A stretch of 35,672 nt of DNA from a bacterium (GTDB lineage: Bacteria; Bacillota; Clostridia; Oscillospirales; Acutalibacteraceae). The position numbers and the translations under genes were made by a program. The notes beneath the pieces are model-generated. The model saw nothing but the letters and a program-made list of their open reading frames with translations, searched no databases and was not told the origin of the DNA. Shown in pieces: positions 32,961 through 35,672 of the stretch. Every line of letters starts with the position of its first letter. Position 1 is the first letter of the stretch. The stretch is from the NCBI GenBank assembly GCA_020624805.1, contig JAHKVW010000019.1, positions 1-35,672 on the forward strand. The letters run 5' to 3'.

Positions 32961-33281
32961 GTGAACGACTTTAATGAATATGTACGTGAGTGTTTTTCCC
33001 CAGTCGGTGAGATTGTCATAAAATCCATGATGGGCGGATATCTTGTGTACTTTAACGGTAAGCTGATAGGTGATATCGGAGATAATGAATTGTTTTTAAA
33101 GAGAACTCCGACATCGGACAGACTTCTTGCCGACTCAGAGCTCCGTTATCCTTACGAAGGGTCAAAGACGCTGATGCACGTATTTGACAGATTTGAGGAC
33201 GCGGAACTGATCGCGGAATTACTGGAAGGCATGTATGCGGAACTGCCCGAAAGGAAAGCAAAAAAAGCCAAACGACACTGA
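32961..33281 (+). CDS. TfoX N-terminal domain protein
   Basis: This 106-residue protein matches the TfoX/Sxy N-terminal domain (PF04993): MMGGYLVYFNGKLIGDIGDNELFLKRTP. The C-terminal tail is short and Lys/Arg-rich (ERKAKKAKRH). In gammaproteobacteria two-domain Sxy/TfoX proteins activate competence genes. Stand-alone N-domains in Firmicutes have no established role. GTG 32961 is chosen over ATG 32937 because GGAGG (32947-32951) is eight bases upstream of it. It may be transcribed on its own or with the nitroreductase gene 30 bases downstream. Confidence 0.8.
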   Translation: MNDFNEYVRECFSPVGEIVIKSMMGGYLVYFNGKLIGDIGDNELFLKRTPTSDRLLADSELRYPYEGSKTLMHVFDRFEDAELIAELLEGMYAELPERKAKKAKRH

Positions 33282-33311
33282 ATCATTCTGATTGATTGGA
33301 AGGAGACTTTA

Positions 33312-33827
33312 ATGGAATTCGGTAAATTAATCAAAGAGCGGTATTCCGTTCGCAAATACAAACCCGATATGATAAAGGACGATGAGCTGAACCGTATTCT
33401 TGAGGCGGGTATGCTTGCGCCGACAGGCTGTAATTATCAGCCGCAGAAGATCTATGTTCTCAAAAGTGACGAGGCGATCGCGAAGATTCGTTCTCTCACA
33501 CGCTGTGCCTTTGACGCGCCTGTTGTATTGTTGATCGCTCTCGATGAGATTGCCGACTGGAAAAGTCCGCTGGAGGAAGGATGTCGAGCCGGCATCCAGG
33601 ACGTCAGTATCGCTGCCGATCACATGATGCTTGCCGCTTGGAATATTGGTATCGGTTCATGCTGGGTCAATTATTTCAAACCGAGTGAAGTGAAAGCGGC
33701 ATTTAGTTTGCCTGAGAACGAGACGCCGGTTTTGCTGATGACGCTTGGTTATCCTGCCGATGATGCAAAGCCCATGAAGCTCCACTGTGAGAGCAAAGAT
33801 ATGACGGAAATCGTCAGAATGCTGTAA
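33312..33827 (+). CDS. Nitroreductase family protein
   Basis: This 171-residue FMN-dependent oxidoreductase of the nitroreductase superfamily (PF00881) begins MEFGKLIKERYSVRKYKPD, containing the RYSVRKY FMN-phosphate motif. LAPTGCNYQPQKIYVL follows, and the C-terminal AAWNIGIGSCWVNYFKP, LMTLGYPAD and a short tail complete the fold. At 171 residues it is a short, compact member that should act as a homodimer using NAD(P)H. The natural substrate is unknown. A GGAAGGAGA ribosome-binding site precedes ATG 33312. Confidence 0.9.
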   Translation: MEFGKLIKERYSVRKYKPDMIKDDELNRILEAGMLAPTGCNYQPQKIYVLKSDEAIAKIRSLTRCAFDAPVVLLIALDEIADWKSPLEEGCRAGIQDVSIAADHMMLAAWNIGIGSCWVNYFKPSEVKAAFSLPENETPVLLMTLGYPADDAKPMKLHCESKDMTEIVRML

Positions 33828-33876
33828 GATGAAACATGTACCGCAAAAGTCGGATTTGGAGTAATGGTGATCGATA

Positions 33877-34356
33877 ATGGATAGCATGAAAGCTTTGCGA
33901 GCAACTGAGACTTGGCAGCGTGCAGGAGCATACTCCGTCAGGATCCAGGGGATGAACCGTCAGCATCATATTTCTTTGCGGGAGGAGTTTGACGAGCATG
34001 ACGGTACAAAGAGCAAATACATCGTTCTGCTGGATGACACCTATCCGGTTGCCACCTGCAGGTTTTATGAACTGAACCCTGATTGTGTTCTGATCGGACG
34101 GGTCGTTGTCCTCCCCGAATATCGAGGACAGCATCTCGGCAGCAGAGTGATCGCAGAAGCTGAAGCTTGGATCAAAGAGCTGGGTTACCGGGAAATCAGG
34201 ATCGACAGCCGTATCGAAGCAGTCGGATTCTATGAGAAGCTCGGCTACAAGCGTATCAATGATGACGTTATAAAAAGCTGGAACTTTGATTGCATACAAA
34301 TGTTAAAGCTGCTGTATAGAACAAATAACAAGAACAGAGGTACTGATCATGGATAA
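33877..34356 (+). CDS. GNAT family N-acetyltransferase
   Basis: This 159-residue acetyl-CoA-dependent acyltransferase has the GNAT fold. The acetyl-CoA motif VVVLPEYRGQHLGSRVIAEAEAWIKELG (about 85-112) includes the Q/R-x-x-G-x-G/A-like loop RGQHLG. IRIDSRIEAVGFYEKLGYKRI, the terminal motif B region, follows. The acceptor substrate cannot be told. It overlaps the alcohol dehydrogenase gene by eight bases, so the two are probably translated together. Confidence 0.87.
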   Translation: MDSMKALRATETWQRAGAYSVRIQGMNRQHHISLREEFDEHDGTKSKYIVLLDDTYPVATCRFYELNPDCVLIGRVVVLPEYRGQHLGSRVIAEAEAWIKELGYREIRIDSRIEAVGFYEKLGYKRINDDVIKSWNFDCIQMLKLLYRTNNKNRGTDHG

Positions 34357-35530
34357 TTTTACATTTCATGCACCGACAGAGATGATTTTCGGACGAGGCG
34401 TTGAAGATCAGATCGGACAGACAACTCAAAAATACGGTACCAAAGCGCTGCTTGTATTCGGAAAAGGAAGCGTCGTCAGAAGCGGACTGCTGTCAAGACT
34501 GGAGCAGTCCCTGACAGGCTCCGGCATTGCTTATGAAGAATTCGGCGGCGCACAGCCTAATCCGACCTTAGCGCACGCGGAAGAGGGCGTTAAGAGAGCG
34601 CTTGACTGCGGTGCGGATATCATCATAGGAATCGGCGGCGGCAGTGCGATCGATACCGCGAAAGCGATCGCGCATGGCGCGGCAAATCCCGAGCAAGCCC
34701 TTTGGGAGCTGTGGACAAAGAAGGTTCCCCTGAATCGATCCCTACCTGTGGGAGCCGTATTGACGATTCCGGCGGCAGGCAGTGAGATGAGCGATTCTGC
34801 CGTGCTGACCAATACGGAGATCGGGAAAAAGGCGGGCATCAATACGCCGTTCAATCGATGCCGGTTTGCCATCGTCAATCCCGAGTGGGGCGCTTCACTT
34901 CCGGCTTATCAGGTTGCCGCCGGTGTGACGGATATCATGATGCACACGATGGAGCGATATTTTATCCCGAACAGTCGGTGTGACCTGACCGATGAGATCG
35001 CCGAAGGTCTGCTGCGCACGGTAATCAAAAACGGCGCTGTTGCTGTTAAGGACCCTTCCGATTATGATGCGATGGCAGAGGTGTTCTGGTCGTCGAGCTT
35101 GTCACACAATAACCTGACCGAGTGCGGCAGAGGCAAAGACTTTTCCGTTCACAAGCTCGGTCACGCGTTATCTGCCCGTTACGGCGTGACTCACGGCGCG
35201 TCCTTGTCGGCGGTGTGGGGCGCTTGGGCAAATGAACTGTATCTTGACTGTATTCCTCGTTTTGCTCAGTTCGCAAGACGAGTTTGGGGCGTGGATACAG
35301 AAGACGATAAGAATGCCGCGAGGGAGGGCATTGACCGAACCGTTAACTTCTTCCGTTCTATCGGAATGCCTGTTTCGCTCACAGAGCTGAACGTCGGGAT
35401 CCGCGAGACCGATCTGAAGGGATTATCTCTTGACGCGACACAGAATGACACGATGCGACTGTCCCGAATCCGTCCGCTGGATGCGGCGGCTGTTGAAGCG
35501 ATTTATCAACGTGCGCTGTGCGCAAAATGA
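34349..35530 (+). CDS. Iron-containing alcohol dehydrogenase (YqhD/butanol-dehydrogenase type)
   Basis: This 393-residue group III alcohol dehydrogenase has the NAD(P) loop GIGGGSAIDTAK (94-105) and the four metal ligands of the family at D195 and H199 (GVTDIMMHTMERYF), H268 and H282 (HKLGHALSARYGVTHG). The layout resembles YqhD and clostridial butanol dehydrogenases, NADPH-linked aldehyde reductases. All ligands are present, so it should be active. Next to a nitroreductase and an acetyltransferase it may help dispose of aldehydes or excess reducing power; the link is only positional. A hairpin terminator follows at 35588-35613. Confidence 0.93.
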   Translation: MDNFTFHAPTEMIFGRGVEDQIGQTTQKYGTKALLVFGKGSVVRSGLLSRLEQSLTGSGIAYEEFGGAQPNPTLAHAEEGVKRALDCGADIIIGIGGGSAIDTAKAIAHGAANPEQALWELWTKKVPLNRSLPVGAVLTIPAAGSEMSDSAVLTNTEIGKKAGINTPFNRCRFAIVNPEWGASLPAYQVAAGVTDIMMHTMERYFIPNSRCDLTDEIAEGLLRTVIKNGAVAVKDPSDYDAMAEVFWSSSLSHNNLTECGRGKDFSVHKLGHALSARYGVTHGASLSAVWGAWANELYLDCIPRFAQFARRVWGVDTEDDKNAAREGIDRTVNFFRSIGMPVSLTELNVGIRETDLKGLSLDATQNDTMRLSRIRPLDAAAVEAIYQRALCAK

Positions 35531-35587
35531 CGACGACGGCACGCTCGCCTTCAAATCCCTCACTCAACGCTGTTTGGTAATAGAAAA

Positions 35588-35613
35588 AGCAGGGCATCAA
35601 ATGATACCCTGCT
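35588..35613 (+). terminator. Rho-independent terminator after the alcohol dehydrogenase gene
   Basis: AGCAGGGCATC (35588-35598) pairs with GATACCCTGCT (35603-35613), one mismatch, loop AAAT, flanked by AGAAAA on the left and TTTCT on the right. The A/T flanks make it plausible in both directions. Confidence 0.75.
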
Positions 35614-35672
35614 TTTCTATGGCGTAGAGTGAGTATGTTATATATAAAGGTAAAAGGCATATCGCATGATAG

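Overview
The window comes from a low- to mid-GC, endospore-forming Gram-positive anaerobe, most likely a Ruminococcus-like member of the Oscillospirales. Supporting genes are spoIIR, a SpoIVFB-like site-2 protease, addAB, the TIGR03960/TIGR03936 radical-SAM pair, a DUF1292 protein and a secreted dockerin protein. Strong Shine-Dalgarno sites and TTGACA/TATAAT promoters with 17-base spacers are common. The species cannot be named from the sequence. No rRNA, tRNA, CRISPR array, integrase or transposase gene was seen.

Layout. 1-540: non-coding, with a hairpin repeat element, a candidate structured RNA and short interspersed repeats. 545-859 (-): DUF1292 protein. 1193-3994 (+): surface-polysaccharide genes (sugar-phosphate transferase, O-antigen ligase/polymerase-like protein) and a LURP-one protein. 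4032-6710 (+): Lrp regulator, aminotransferase and ispE, whose 5' end carries an in-frame repeat insertion. 6934-7524 (+): spoIIR. 7792-14665 (+): addB and addA. 14668-14915: a MITE-like element exactly between convergent genes. 14917-18208 (-): an operon of two flavoproteins and a small membrane exporter. 18371-24476 (+): VanZ-like protein, MATE exporter, a short membrane protein with a SpoIVFB-like protease, the radical-SAM pair and a YjjG-like HAD phosphatase. 24524-27544 (-): P-type ATPase. 27858-29612 (+): AI-2E-family permease and DUF5684 protein. 29838-31907 (-): the ubiquitin-dockerin protein. 32074-35530 (+): a LytTR regulator, TfoX-N protein, nitroreductase, acetyltransferase and iron-dependent alcohol dehydrogenase.

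The main discovery candidate is at 29838-31907. It encodes a secreted 689-residue protein with a signal peptide, a ubiquitin domain identical to human ubiquitin at 65 of 76 positions, a probable beta-solenoid surface region and a C-terminal dockerin. Glu replaces the last Gly of ubiquitin and Lys6 is Arg, so it is unlikely to be conjugated in the usual way. It looks like a ubiquitin module displayed through cohesin-dockerin docking. A divergent regulator (SnoaL-like domain plus LytTR DNA-binding domain) lies next to it. The shared intergenic region has two 13-bp direct repeats 21 bp apart, the geometry of LytTR operators.

A second candidate is a small RNA hairpin with a shared core (CCGYA, loop, UGCGG, then AUUGCC). 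It occurs just before the ribosome-binding site of three unrelated genes: the DUF1292 gene, the O-antigen ligase-like gene and the AI-2E permease gene.
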